Below, one piece after another: positions 35,347-43,025 of a stretch of 64,000 bases of DNA (its first letter is position 1; the number at the start of each line of letters is the position of its first letter). Made by a program: the position numbers and the translations under genes. Source of the DNA: Marmoricola sp. OAE513 (lineage in GTDB: Bacteria > Actinomycetota > Actinomycetes > Propionibacteriales > Nocardioidaceae). The stretch covers positions 1,426,001 through 1,490,000 of the forward strand of contig NZ_JBEPOC010000001.1 of NCBI RefSeq assembly GCF_040546585.1, in the 5' to 3' direction. The notes under the pieces were generated by a model. It saw only the letters and a program-made list of their open reading frames with translations, ran no database searches and was not told the origin of the DNA.

Positions 35347-36138
35347 TCAGATCCGGTTTGCCACCGCGTCGAGGAGGCGCTGAAGCCCGCGCTCGAACTC
35401 CTCGTCGAAGCGGTCCTCGGCCAGACGCTCGGCCAGTCGGTGGATGGTCGGGTACTCGCGGACCTCGATGTCGCCCTGCGGGTCGATCTTCTCCGCGACG
35501 GTCTCCGCGTCCGCCACCGCCTCCTGCTCCTCGTCGGTCCTGGTCGGGGTGAGTCCACCCGGGACCGGCTCGTCGGAGGAACCCATCGAGCCGTCCCCGT
35601 CCTGAGGATCACGCAACGTCCGAGCCCCTGTCTCCATCAGCAGGTAGCCAAGAAGGAAGCTGTTGAAGGAGCGGTAGGTGAAGAGGACCTGCTCGTCGCC
35701 GAAGCCGGCGTCCGCCAACGTGCTCAGCATCGACTCGATCCAGTGCAGCGAGCGCAGAGGCGGGTTGATCCAGGGCGCCTCCGCAGGTCGGGTGGTCACC
35801 AGGGGGAATGCGTGCGGGTGTGCCAGCGCGTAACGCCGTACGCCGCGGGCCAGGCGCTCCAGGTAGTCGCGCCACCCGGCGTCGGCGGTGCTGACAACCT
35901 CGGGGTCCTCGTCGAGCTCGGCCACGATGAGATCGACCACAGCGTCCAGCAGGGCATCGCGCGTGTCGACGTGCTTGTAGAGCGACATGGCCTCGACGCC
36001 CAACCGGGAGGCGATCGCGCGCATCGTCGCCGCGCCCACCCCCTCCTCGTCGATGAGGGTCAGGGTGGCGCGTGCGATCAGGTCCGGGGAGAGACCCTTC
36101 GCGCGGTTCTTGTCCTCGGCTCGCACCATGCGCGCCAT
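35347..36138 (-). CDS. TetR-family regulator
   Basis: 263 residues, longer than most TetR proteins. The DNA-binding domain is in residues 15-65 (LIARATLTLIDEEGVGAATM, then RAIASRLGVEAMSLYKHVDT), followed by ALLDAVVDLIVAEL, a sequence style typical of the TetR(class)-C-terminal group. The C-terminal third is acidic and low-complexity (about residues 175-225), then a helical end. It is divergent from TspO across a short region with several inverted repeats and is followed by the CsbD gene with a matching-style palindrome. Confidence 0.87.
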   Translation of the reverse strand: MARMVRAEDKNRAKGLSPDLIARATLTLIDEEGVGAATMRAIASRLGVEAMSLYKHVDTRDALLDAVVDLIVAELDEDPEVVSTADAGWRDYLERLARGVRRYALAHPHAFPLVTTRPAEAPWINPPLRSLHWIESMLSTLADAGFGDEQVLFTYRSFNSFLLGYLLMETGARTLRDPQDGDGSMGSSDEPVPGGLTPTRTDEEQEAVADAETVAEKIDPQGDIEVREYPTIHRLAERLAEDRFDEEFERGLQRLLDAVANRI

Positions 36139-36141
36139 CGT

Positions 36142-36199
36142 GTCATGGGGGTCATTCCGGTTTCGGGCGGATCCGCCGGGGGCACAGAGCCCCCATGAC
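36142..36199. promoter_or_regulatory. Divergent control region with nested inverted repeats (TetR/tspO)
   Basis: A perfect 10-base inverted repeat GTCATGGGGG (36142-36151) / CCCCCATGAC (36190-36199) brackets the 56-base gap between the two start codons. Inside it are a perfect GGCGGATCCGCC palindrome (36166-36177) and a GGGGGC-acaga-GCCCCC hairpin (36178-36194) ending right at the tspO ATG. Such density suggests operator or RNA-level control. Confidence 0.45.
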
Positions 36200-36692
36200 G
36201 ACCCATCCAGGTGCAGCGGTCCGACGACCTGCGACGTCCGAGCACAAGCCGGGCGTCATGCTCGCGGTCTACCTGCTCGCGTGTGCCGCGGTCGCCTACC
36301 TCGGGTCGCTCGCGACTACGAGCAACGTCGACGGCTGGTACCGCGACGCCGACAAGCCGCCGTTCAACCCGCCCAACTGGCTGTTCGGTCCGGTCTGGAG
36401 CGTTCTGTACGTCGCGATGGCGGTCGCCGTCTGGCTGGCCTGGAAGCGGGGCGCTCCGACGGGGATCTGGTGGTTGCAGCTGGCGCTGAACCTCGCGTGG
36501 ACCCCGGTCTTCTTCGGGATGGAGGAGCTCTGGTGGGGGCTGGTCGTGATCGTCCTGCTCGATCTCGCCGTCCTCGCCACGATCGTCGTGTTCCGGCGCA
36601 CGTCGCAGGCCGCCGCGTGGTTGCTGGTTCCGTACCTCGGCTGGACCCTGTTCGCGACGGCGCTGAACGCCTCGATCGCCGCCCTCAACTGA
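36195..36692 (+). CDS. TspO/MBR-family protein
   Basis: 165 residues, five membrane helices, the normal TspO size. Signature segments are the W-Y...KPPFNPPNWLFGPVW motif (residues 48-70), LYVAMAVAVWLAW and the Trp-rich NLAWTPVFFGMEELWWG. TspO proteins bind porphyrins and act in tetrapyrrole and stress homeostasis. The ATG at 36195 follows a short GC-rich hairpin and lacks a clear ribosome site. It is divergent from a TetR regulator that could control it. Confidence 0.92.
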   Translation: MTTHPGAAVRRPATSEHKPGVMLAVYLLACAAVAYLGSLATTSNVDGWYRDADKPPFNPPNWLFGPVWSVLYVAMAVAVWLAWKRGAPTGIWWLQLALNLAWTPVFFGMEELWWGLVVIVLLDLAVLATIVVFRRTSQAAAWLLVPYLGWTLFATALNASIAALN

Positions 36693-36698
36693 GGGGCC

Positions 36699-38327
36699 TC
36701 AGCGCCGCAGGCAGCTCTTCGGCTTCTCCGACTTCTTCGCACCCCGGCAGACGTCGCGACCGGACCCGCCGACGTACTTGTCCCTGCCGGACCCACCGAT
36801 GAGCACGTCCACGCCGCTGCCGCCGTACAGCTTGTCCTTGCCGGACCCACCGATCAGGACGTCGGCGCCGCCACCACCGATGAGCTTGTCCTTCCCACCC
36901 AGTCCGCAGATGACGTCGGCCCGCGGCGTCCCTCGCAGGACGTCCTTGCGGGCCGTGCCGCGGATCGTGCACCGGGTGTAGCGCGCCAGGACGCGCGGCC
37001 TCGCCTTCGGGGCCCGGGACGCGAGGACACGGAGGTACGGGTCGCGGTCGAACGCGACGTACGTCGTGCCGCCGGCGCTGGCCACCCGCAGCCCGATACC
37101 GGCGAGCGGGATGGTCCGCACCAGGTCGCCGTCGAAGTCGATCTCGACGACGACGTCGTTGAACTTCGACGTGCCCGAGACCTTGCCGAACCCGACGTAC
37201 GTGCCCGCCGGTGTCGTGCTCAGGCCCTGGTACGGCGCGAACTGAACAGTGGAGCGCCGCGTCAGGGTCGTCCCGTCGGCACTGATCTGCGAGATGGACC
37301 CGCCCTTGACCGGCTGACCTGCCGGCGTCGGTGGGACGGCACCGTCGATGAAGCCCAGGACCCCGACCCTTCCGTCGGAGGCCACCTTCACGCCCGCGTT
37401 GGACTCGTTGTCGGTGGGAGCCGGCACGTACGTCGACCACGCCGCGGACTTCCCGTCGGCAGCCAGCTTCGTCGCGAAGGGAACGTGCCAGTCGGAGATC
37501 GACGTCGTCACGGGCGCCCCGGGCGTCGTCGGGAAGTCGTTCGACCAGGTCTCCCCGCTCACCACGACTCCTCCTCCCGGCGCGAGCGCGACCCCGACGC
37601 CCATGTCTGCTTTCGAGCCCCCGAGCAGGCTCGACCAGACGATGCTCGATCCGTTGGGCGCGATCTTCGCGACGTACGCGTCGTTGTCGCCGGCGGCCAC
37701 GCTGTCGAAGGCCCCGGGCGAGGCGACGAAGTCCGGTGAGGTCGTTCCGACGACGTACACGGCTCCGGCGCTGTCGACCGCCAACCCGTTCGCCTGGTCT
37801 GATCCCGGGATCCGCGCGGAGTACACGAGCTTGCCGCCGGGCCCGAACTTGATGAGGAAGGTCGTCCGGCCCGCTGCGCTGTTCCAGTAGGTGCGACCCA
37901 GCGCTCCCGCAGTCGTCGGCAGGTCGCTGTGCTCGGTGCTGCCCAGCAGGTAGACGTTGCCGTGGCTGTCGATCACCTGGCGGCCGGCGGACTCGCCGTA
38001 GTCTCCGGACGCACCCCCGATCCGAGCAGCCCAGCGAGGTTGTCCAGCGGGGTCGAGACTGACCACCGCGATGCCGTCCGCACGACCCCTGTCGTAGGCA
38101 CCCGGGCTGCCACGGAAGCCCTCGGCGGCCCGACCCGAGGCGTAGACGTTGCCGCTCGGATCGATGTCGATGCCGTCGACCTGTCGCAGGCCGGCGATGT
38201 CGGTGACGTACGTCGGCTCGGGCGCTGCCGCCTGACGGGGAGCGACGTTCGGCGCACTCTGTGCCGACATCGGGACAGCGAGCATCGCGACGAGCAGGAG
38301 GGCAGTGGGGCGAAGCGAGCGGTTCAT
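36699..38327 (-). CDS. Secreted beta-propeller protein with RTX-like C-terminal calcium repeats
   Basis: 542 residues. A Sec signal (MNRSLRPTALLLVAMLAVPM) is followed by SBBP-type beta-propeller repeats from residue 40 to 440, with units such as GIDIDPSGNVYASGRA, GLAVDSAGAVYVVGTT and VALAPGGGVVVSGET. The last 90 residues hold RTX nonapeptide-like repeats (GGKDKLIGGGGADVLIGGSG and similar) flanked by cysteines (RCTIRG...VICG...VCRG...KSC). RTX repeats bind calcium; here export is by Sec, and the Cys may replace or support calcium-driven folding. It is probably an extracellular or wall-associated protein of unknown ligand. ATG 38327 is chosen because the signal starts there. Confidence 0.85.
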   Translation of the reverse strand: MNRSLRPTALLLVAMLAVPMSAQSAPNVAPRQAAAPEPTYVTDIAGLRQVDGIDIDPSGNVYASGRAAEGFRGSPGAYDRGRADGIAVVSLDPAGQPRWAARIGGASGDYGESAGRQVIDSHGNVYLLGSTEHSDLPTTAGALGRTYWNSAAGRTTFLIKFGPGGKLVYSARIPGSDQANGLAVDSAGAVYVVGTTSPDFVASPGAFDSVAAGDNDAYVAKIAPNGSSIVWSSLLGGSKADMGVGVALAPGGGVVVSGETWSNDFPTTPGAPVTTSISDWHVPFATKLAADGKSAAWSTYVPAPTDNESNAGVKVASDGRVGVLGFIDGAVPPTPAGQPVKGGSISQISADGTTLTRRSTVQFAPYQGLSTTPAGTYVGFGKVSGTSKFNDVVVEIDFDGDLVRTIPLAGIGLRVASAGGTTYVAFDRDPYLRVLASRAPKARPRVLARYTRCTIRGTARKDVLRGTPRADVICGLGGKDKLIGGGGADVLIGGSGKDKLYGGSGVDVLIGGSGRDKYVGGSGRDVCRGAKKSEKPKSCLRR

Positions 38328-38433
38328 GGGACATCCCGAGGACGGACCCGAGGGCCCCGACTGTGTGAGACCCGCAACCTGCACTCTTCCCTTTACGGCG
38401 CTGAGCAGTCTAGGAACGCGCTCGTCGGTCTAG

Positions 38434-38952
38434 TCAGATGCCGTGCTCGCCCTCAACCGGGACCAGCTCGAACACCTTGATCTCCCGGTCGGTCCGCTGC
38501 TCGTACTTCACGAAGTTCGGCCAGACCCCGACCATCGTCGTCCACGCCTCCGCGCGGTCGAGGTAGACGAGCCGACGGGCCGTCATGGTGGTGGTCTCGT
38601 TGCGGAAGCGAACCACCACCTCAGGCGTCGCCTCGATGTTCTTCACCCACAAGGGCTCACGCGGGCCGCCGAAGTACGACCCGGCGATGAGGATCCGGTC
38701 GCCGTCCGGCACGCACAGCAGCGGGTTGCTGCGCGGCAGGCCGCTCTTGCGACCGACGGTGGTCAGCATCAGGTTGGGCAGACCCGCGATGTCGAGGATG
38801 GTCAGCCGACCCCGGGTGGTCGCCTGCAGCAGCTTGTCGACCCGGACGATCAGGGGCAAGAGCTTCGGCATCCAGGAGATGGCGCCGACGCGCACGGCCA
38901 GCGGCTGGAGGACACCCGGACGACGCGGGGCGAACGTGATGGTGGTGGACAC
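38434..38952 (-). CDS. Ddn-like F420-dependent nitroreductase/quinone reductase family protein
   Basis: 172 residues, the split-barrel fold of deazaflavin-dependent Ddn proteins. The signature LMLTTVGRKSGLPRSNPLLCVPDGDRILIAGSYFGG (read in parts: LTTVGRKSG, then NPLLCV and GSYFGG) and WVKNIEATPEVVVRF match the family. Such enzymes use reduced F420 to reduce quinones or nitro compounds and are typical of actinobacteria. The start is a GTG with an AGGAG ribosome site. It lies 11 bases after the sigma-region-2 miniprotein gene and is likely co-transcribed with it. Confidence 0.9.
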   Translation of the reverse strand: MSTTITFAPRRPGVLQPLAVRVGAISWMPKLLPLIVRVDKLLQATTRGRLTILDIAGLPNLMLTTVGRKSGLPRSNPLLCVPDGDRILIAGSYFGGPREPLWVKNIEATPEVVVRFRNETTTMTARRLVYLDRAEAWTTMVGVWPNFVKYEQRTDREIKVFELVPVEGEHGI

Positions 38953-38963
38953 GGGAAACTCCT

Positions 38964-39263
38964 CTATCGGGGGGCGGTCAGGCTCAGGAGCCAGGCACGG
39001 GCGGACAGTCCCGACGTCGCGTGCTCAGCGGACCTCTCCCAGGCTTGGGCGTAGCGACGTCGTACGGCGGGCCGGGCCAGCTCCGCGCCGTAGCGTCGGA
39101 CCTCCAGGCGCCAGACCAGGTGGCAGGTCGCGTCGTAGAACGCCATGAACGCGGCGTGGTCGCCCTGAGCGGCACCGGCGACCAGCGCACCGAGCTGTTC
39201 ATCGTCGAGCCAGCCGCTGTCGCGGCGCGGGAGCGGTGTCACCGAGGCGAGCTGAGCACTCAT
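38964..39263 (-). CDS. Sigma-70 region-2-like miniprotein
   Basis: 99 residues. After a short lead, the body resembles region 2 of ECF sigma factors: LGALVAGAAQGDHAAFMAFY, then DATCHLVWRLEVRR, RRYAQAWERSAEHATSGLSA and RAWLLSL. There is no region 4, so it cannot bind a -35 in the usual way. The start at 39263 has an AGGAGG ribosome site. It is divergent from a MerR-DICT regulator and precedes a Ddn-like reductase. It may be a degenerate ECF factor or a small partner of the regulator. Confidence 0.7.
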   Translation of the reverse strand: MSAQLASVTPLPRRDSGWLDDEQLGALVAGAAQGDHAAFMAFYDATCHLVWRLEVRRYGAELARPAVRRRYAQAWERSAEHATSGLSARAWLLSLTAPR

Positions 39264-39293
39264 GGCGGTCCTCCTGAGATCTTTGGCTTCATC

Positions 39294-39331
39294 TAACCTC
39301 AACATCAAACTTCAACGTCTTGTTTAGGTTA
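39294..39331. promoter_or_regulatory. Inverted repeat in the divergent MerR-DICT promoter
   Basis: TAACCTCAACAT (39294-39305) and TTGTTTAGGTTA (39320-39331) form an inverted repeat with 10 of 12 matching positions, in an AT-rich gap between the miniprotein and regulator genes. The right arm lies 11 bases ahead of the MerR start and includes its probable ribosome site. Position and symmetry fit an autoregulatory MerR operator. Confidence 0.5.
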
Positions 39332-39342
39332 GGGTGTCGAGC

Positions 39343-40230
39343 ATGGACCACGAGACCCCGGGTGCGCAACCCCTCACCGGCGACGGGCCGCAGCTCCTGA
39401 CGATCGGTGACCTCGCGGAGCGCACGGGCCTGAGTCCGGCCGTCCTGCGGATGTGGGAGTCGCGGCACGGTTTCCCCGAGCCCCGTCGGCTCGCCAGCGG
39501 GCACCGTCGCTACACCGGCGTCGATGTCGAGCTGGTCCGGCAGGTGGTGCGACGCAGGGACAGCGGCATCCGACTCGAGGTGGCGATCGGGGAGGCGGCT
39601 GGCAGCAAGGCACCGGACTCACCGTCCGTCTTCGCCGAGCTCCGTCGACGGCACCCCGCGCTCCCCGTCCACCGGTTGCGCAAGTCGACCCTGATCGCGC
39701 TGTCCTGGGCGATCGAGGACGAGTGCTGCGCCCAGGCCGAGCAGCCCGTGCTCTTCGCAGCGTTCCAGCGCGGCGACTACTTCGAACCCTCGGCGCCCCG
39801 CTGGGCCGAGCTGGCGCGGATCGCTCGGTCGGCCATCGTCTTCGCCGACGACTGGGGCCCGAGCGCGGACGATCCTGGCGGCCCCGCCCGCGCGTCGCTG
39901 GAGGAGAACGCTCCGATGCGGCGCGAGTGGGCGGTCGTCTGCGACGCGCCGGACGCGGCGGCCGTCCTGTCGGCCTGGGAGCTCCCCGGGCAGACCACCG
40001 TGCCCGACCGGCAACGCATCTTCGAGGCCGTCTGGTCGGTGGACCCGGTGGCGGTCCGCGACGCCGCCCGGGTGGCCGCAGCCGTGGCCCTCGACGCCGG
40101 CGTCCTCGCGGCGCAGCCGTTGCTCTACGAGCTCGCTGAGGCACCAGCGCCGCGGGTCGTCACCCCGTCGGCCGTCACGGCTCTCTTCAGCCGTGTCGTC
40201 GCATACGCCGACCGCCTCTCGTCCCGCTGA
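39343..40230 (+). CDS. MerR-family regulator with DICT sensory domain
   Basis: 295 residues. The MerR winged helix is at residues 18-70 (LTIGDLAERTGLSPAVLRMW then RRLASGHRRYTGVDVELV). Residues 105-190 match the DICT domain: STLIALSWAIEDECCAQAE, VLFAAFQRGDYFEP and RWAELARIARSAIVFADD. DICT domains occur with light and signalling regulators. The ATG at 39343 is preceded by AGGG at good spacing; a GTG three codons upstream is possible. With the divergent sigma-like miniprotein and Ddn-like reductase it forms an actinobacterial arrangement that recalls light-responsive LitR/LitS-type modules. Confidence 0.87.
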   Translation: MDHETPGAQPLTGDGPQLLTIGDLAERTGLSPAVLRMWESRHGFPEPRRLASGHRRYTGVDVELVRQVVRRRDSGIRLEVAIGEAAGSKAPDSPSVFAELRRRHPALPVHRLRKSTLIALSWAIEDECCAQAEQPVLFAAFQRGDYFEPSAPRWAELARIARSAIVFADDWGPSADDPGGPARASLEENAPMRREWAVVCDAPDAAAVLSAWELPGQTTVPDRQRIFEAVWSVDPVAVRDAARVAAAVALDAGVLAAQPLLYELAEAPAPRVVTPSAVTALFSRVVAYADRLSSR

Positions 40231-40231
40231 C

Positions 40232-40414
40232 TCAGGACGGGTCCTCCGGCCCGATCCCCGTGACCGGGTCGTCGTGGTGGTCGTCGTCCGACTCGCCCCC
40301 ACCTGTGTCTTCGCCCGCGCCCTCCTGGTAGCCCTCCTGGCCGCTCAGCGGCGTGGTGATGCCGTTGCCCGGGGGCCCGGCGTCCTGGTCGTCGTTCTTC
40401 TGGGTGTCCGTCAT
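40232..40414 (-). CDS. Small acidic disordered protein
   Basis: 60 residues, very rich in Asp, Glu and Gly, beginning MTDTQKNDDQDAGPPGNG and ending TGIGPEDPS. It has no hydrophobic core and is probably disordered. The gene is convergent with the MerR gene (stop 1 base away). There is no strong ribosome site, but the amino-acid composition is unlike a shadow frame of this genome. Function unknown. Confidence 0.45.
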   Translation of the reverse strand: MTDTQKNDDQDAGPPGNGITTPLSGQEGYQEGAGEDTGGGESDDDHHDDPVTGIGPEDPS

Positions 40415-40546
40415 GACAGTCCGGTACCCGGGCGCTGATCCACAAACGTCAGCACTGGCCGGGAGCCGAGGACCACGCCGGTGGTTCCCGCAACGCTGGG
40501 CGCCCCCGGGGCGGATGCGGCTGCGACGTTCGGGCACAGTGACGTC

Positions 40547-41479
40547 GTGAACAAGCAGCTGGCCCCGTGGCCCTCCCTCACCGACACCTTCCTCGACGTG
40601 AACGGGCGACAGGTGCGCATCCTGAGGTCCCCCGGCCGTCCCGCAGGAACCGAGCCCCAGCTCCTGGTCCACGGACTCGGTGGGTCCTCGGTGACCTGGG
40701 TCCCCGTGATGGAAGGCCTCGCCGCGCACGGACCGGTCGTCGCCGTCGACCTCCCGGGCTTCGGCCGGACGCCGATCACCGACGACCCTCTGACCGTGCA
40801 GGGCTACCTCGACTTCGTGGTCGACGTCGCGGACGCGCTCGGGTGGGACACGTTCACCCTGCACGGGAACTCGATGGGCGGCCTGATCGGCGCGCTCCTC
40901 GCGGTCCAGCACCCGGCTCGCCTGCGCCGTCTGGTCCTGGTCTCTCCCGCCCTCCCGCCGCGCTCGCCGCTCGACTTCCTCCGCCCCAGCAAGGTCACGG
41001 TGGCCGGGATGTTCCCGCTCCTGACCTCCAGCGTCACGGCTCTCGCGCTCGGACTGGTCGGACTGGCCGGCCCTGAGCTCGACGCGCGTCGGAACCGAGC
41101 AGCGCTCAGCCTCATCTATCCCGACCCCGACGAGGTCGCACCCGAGATGCTCGACCTGCTCGCCTCCGACTTCGCCGAGGACGTCGAGGGGGTCGACCGG
41201 CAGCGGGCGCTCGTCGCGGCGACCCGATCGATCGCGTGTCTGTGGGCAGACCCGAGGACCGCCTGGCGCGCCATCCGCGAGATCCGTACGCCGACACTGC
41301 TCCTCGGCGGGACGCAGGACGCGCTCGTGCCTGCACGGGTGCTGAAGTCCGTCGCCGCCGAGCGGCCCGACTGGGAGGACCGGATGCTCGACGACCGGCG
41401 GCACGCCCTGATGCTCGAGGACCCCGAGGCCTACCTGGAGATCTTCGACGCGTGGAGCGCGCCCGCGCAGGTCGCCTAG
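40547..41479 (+). CDS. Alpha/beta hydrolase
   Basis: 310 residues, single-domain alpha/beta hydrolase. The oxyanion loop is LVHGLGGSSVTW, the nucleophile elbow GNSMGG (near residue 110), the acid in LGGTQDALVP, and the His in RRHALMLEDP. It resembles epoxide-hydrolase/esterase-like enzymes; the substrate is unknown. The GTG at 40547 is preferred, as it directly precedes a typical N terminus (VNKQLAPWPSL); the frame is open to 40481. The 3' end overlaps the convergent STAS gene by four bases. Confidence 0.87.
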   Translation: MNKQLAPWPSLTDTFLDVNGRQVRILRSPGRPAGTEPQLLVHGLGGSSVTWVPVMEGLAAHGPVVAVDLPGFGRTPITDDPLTVQGYLDFVVDVADALGWDTFTLHGNSMGGLIGALLAVQHPARLRRLVLVSPALPPRSPLDFLRPSKVTVAGMFPLLTSSVTALALGLVGLAGPELDARRNRAALSLIYPDPDEVAPEMLDLLASDFAEDVEGVDRQRALVAATRSIACLWADPRTAWRAIREIRTPTLLLGGTQDALVPARVLKSVAAERPDWEDRMLDDRRHALMLEDPEAYLEIFDAWSAPAQVA

Positions 41480-41925
41480 CGGTGCGGCTCGTCCACGCCC
41501 GCCCAGGTGGAGGGCGGGTCGCTGCCGGGGAACGACTCCGCACTCATCTCGTCTGCCAGCTCGTCGTCGTGGCGGTGCTCGGCCGGGCTCGCGGTCCGCG
41601 CCTCCGCGACGCTGTCGTACAGGCCGAGCACGGTGTCGAGTGCCGTGATCCGGAGCAGCTTGCGCACGTGGGGTCGCGCGCCGGCGAGTCGTAGCCAACC
41701 GCCCGCGCGAGTCGCCCGCTGCGAGGCGGAGACGAACTCACCGAGGGCGGTGGAGTCGACGAAGGTCGTCTGCGCGAGGTCCAGGACGATCCGGTCGTGG
41801 TCGGCCAGAGCGCCGCCGAAGGCGGTGCTGAGGATCTCGGCCGAGGAGAGGTCGAAGTCACCGACCGGAGTGAGGACGACAACGCCGTCGTCCTCCGTCC
41901 GCTCGATGTGCGGTGCGAGAGTCAT
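41476..41925 (-). CDS. STAS-domain anti-sigma-factor antagonist with C-terminal tail
   Basis: 149 residues. Residues 1-108 form a STAS domain, with VVLTPVGDFDLSSA and the phosphorylation loop DSTALGEFVSA, whose Ser is the site normally controlled by an anti-sigma kinase. The last 40 residues add a short acidic tail with DELADEMSAESFPGSDPP, a motif that I recall from small stand-alone actinobacterial proteins. It likely acts in a partner-switch that releases a sigma factor under stress. Its ATG overlaps the stop of the small upstream gene as ATGA. Confidence 0.87.
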   Translation of the reverse strand: MTLAPHIERTEDDGVVVLTPVGDFDLSSAEILSTAFGGALADHDRIVLDLAQTTFVDSTALGEFVSASQRATRAGGWLRLAGARPHVRKLLRITALDTVLGLYDSVAEARTASPAEHRHDDELADEMSAESFPGSDPPSTWAGVDEPHR

Positions 41926-42152
41926 CGGGAGACCTCCTGGTCGACGTGGAACCCGGCGCCCGCGAACTGGGCGTAGAACGAGCGGTGGAGCTCGGGCGGC
42001 AGCACGGTCTCGGTCCGCACCACGGCGGCGTAGGCGGCGACGTGCGTGTCCGGGTCGTGGGGATCCAACTCGCTGATGGATCGGGCTTCGGTGGCGGGCA
42101 GGGCGGCGCAGACCAGCCGGAGCAGGTCGATGCGCAGGTTGTTCTCGTCCAT
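41922..42152 (-). CDS. Hypothetical protein upstream of the STAS gene
   Basis: 76 residues, starting MDENNLRIDLLRLVCAALPA; acidic, helical, no recognised motif. The ATG at 42152 follows an AAGGAC ribosome site; an earlier in-frame ATG lacks one. It is coupled to the STAS gene by an ATGA overlap, which suggests a related role in the stress switch. Confidence 0.65.
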   Translation of the reverse strand: MDENNLRIDLLRLVCAALPATEARSISELDPHDPDTHVAAYAAVVRTETVLPPELHRSFYAQFAGAGFHVDQEVSR

Positions 42153-42326
42153 GACGAGGTCCTTCGAGGTGATCGTGCAGTCAGGCGGTTTCTTCACCGG
42201 ACGGATCGGAATCCAGGCCGCGGCAGGTTAGGCCGTGCGTGCTCCTGAACTCACAAGTCCCTGCGCACCTGAGATTCCACCAACCACAGAGGGCGGGAAC
42301 GCGAGGACCAGTACTGCACCTCCAAC

Positions 42327-42614
42327 CTACACCCCGGGTTGCCGAAGGCCCACCCTGATCGGTCCGGAGACGGTCTCGAGGTCGACCAGCGTGCCCCGCT
42401 GGGTGATCACGACCTCACCGGTCTCGACGAGACGCCCTGCTGCCTGTCGTGCAGGCTCCATCAGCTCCCGCCACCCCTCGCCCTCTCCGCCCCGCGCGGC
42501 GTGCACGGCCCGCGCGGCTTCGGACACGCAGATCGTCTTGGCCGGTCCACGCACGGCGAGCAGGTCGAGGATGGATCGTTCGAGGGCGCGGTCGACCGGG
42601 TCGGGATCGCTCAT
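42327..42614 (-). CDS. DUF3253-family protein
   Basis: 95 residues. The core ILDLLAVRGPAKTICVSEAA, WRELMEPARQAAGRLVETGE and VVITQRGTLVDLET match DUF3253, a small winged-helix-like family of unknown function. The ATG at 42614 has a weak GAGG ribosome site and gives the family length. It is divergent from the next gene with 65 bases between the starts. Confidence 0.82.
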   Translation of the reverse strand: MSDPDPVDRALERSILDLLAVRGPAKTICVSEAARAVHAARGGEGEGWRELMEPARQAAGRLVETGEVVITQRGTLVDLETVSGPIRVGLRQPGV

Positions 42615-42679
42615 GCCCTCATCGTGCCGCGGCACCCCAACCTCGTTTCGGTCGCCGTACGCCCGGGCACCGCACAGAC

Positions 42680-42976
42680 GTGCCTCCGGAAGATAGCGCC
42701 GACGACCGCTACCTCGTCATCGACGGACGCCGGTGGCGTGCCACCGATCCTGCGATTCCCGAGGAGCGGCGCGACGAGCTGGTGCACCTGCTGATGGCGT
42801 GGCGGCGCGAGGTGCGACGCACCCGCGGTACGGGCGAGGAGCCGACCGCCCGCGCCGGGGTGCACGCCGCCAAGGTCGCCCTCGGCGAGCGCGGTGACCC
42901 GTGGTGGGAGCAGTCCGACGCCGAGCGTCGCGAGCGCTGGAGCACCCCGGTCCCGACGCCGGAGAACCGCGCCTGA
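42680..42976 (+). CDS. Conserved small protein (often labelled biopolymer transporter Tol)
   Basis: 98 residues, GTG start. The segments RYLVIDGRRWRATDPAIPEE and AKVALGERGDPWWEQSDAER match a widespread actinobacterial protein often given the misleading name biopolymer transporter Tol. It has no membrane helix or Tol feature. It is helical and charged, and its function is unknown. It is divergent from the DUF3253 gene and 49 bases ahead of katE. Confidence 0.75.
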   Translation: MPPEDSADDRYLVIDGRRWRATDPAIPEERRDELVHLLMAWRREVRRTRGTGEEPTARAGVHAAKVALGERGDPWWEQSDAERRERWSTPVPTPENRA

Positions 42977-43025
42977 TTGTCCCGAGGTGCTCCGGGTACC
43001 GAGCCCGTCTACCGACGGAGGACCC

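Noticed and set aside
38964-39263. Full ECF sigma factor
   Set aside because: Only a region-2-like segment is present and no region 4 is found in any frame downstream, so it was called a miniprotein.
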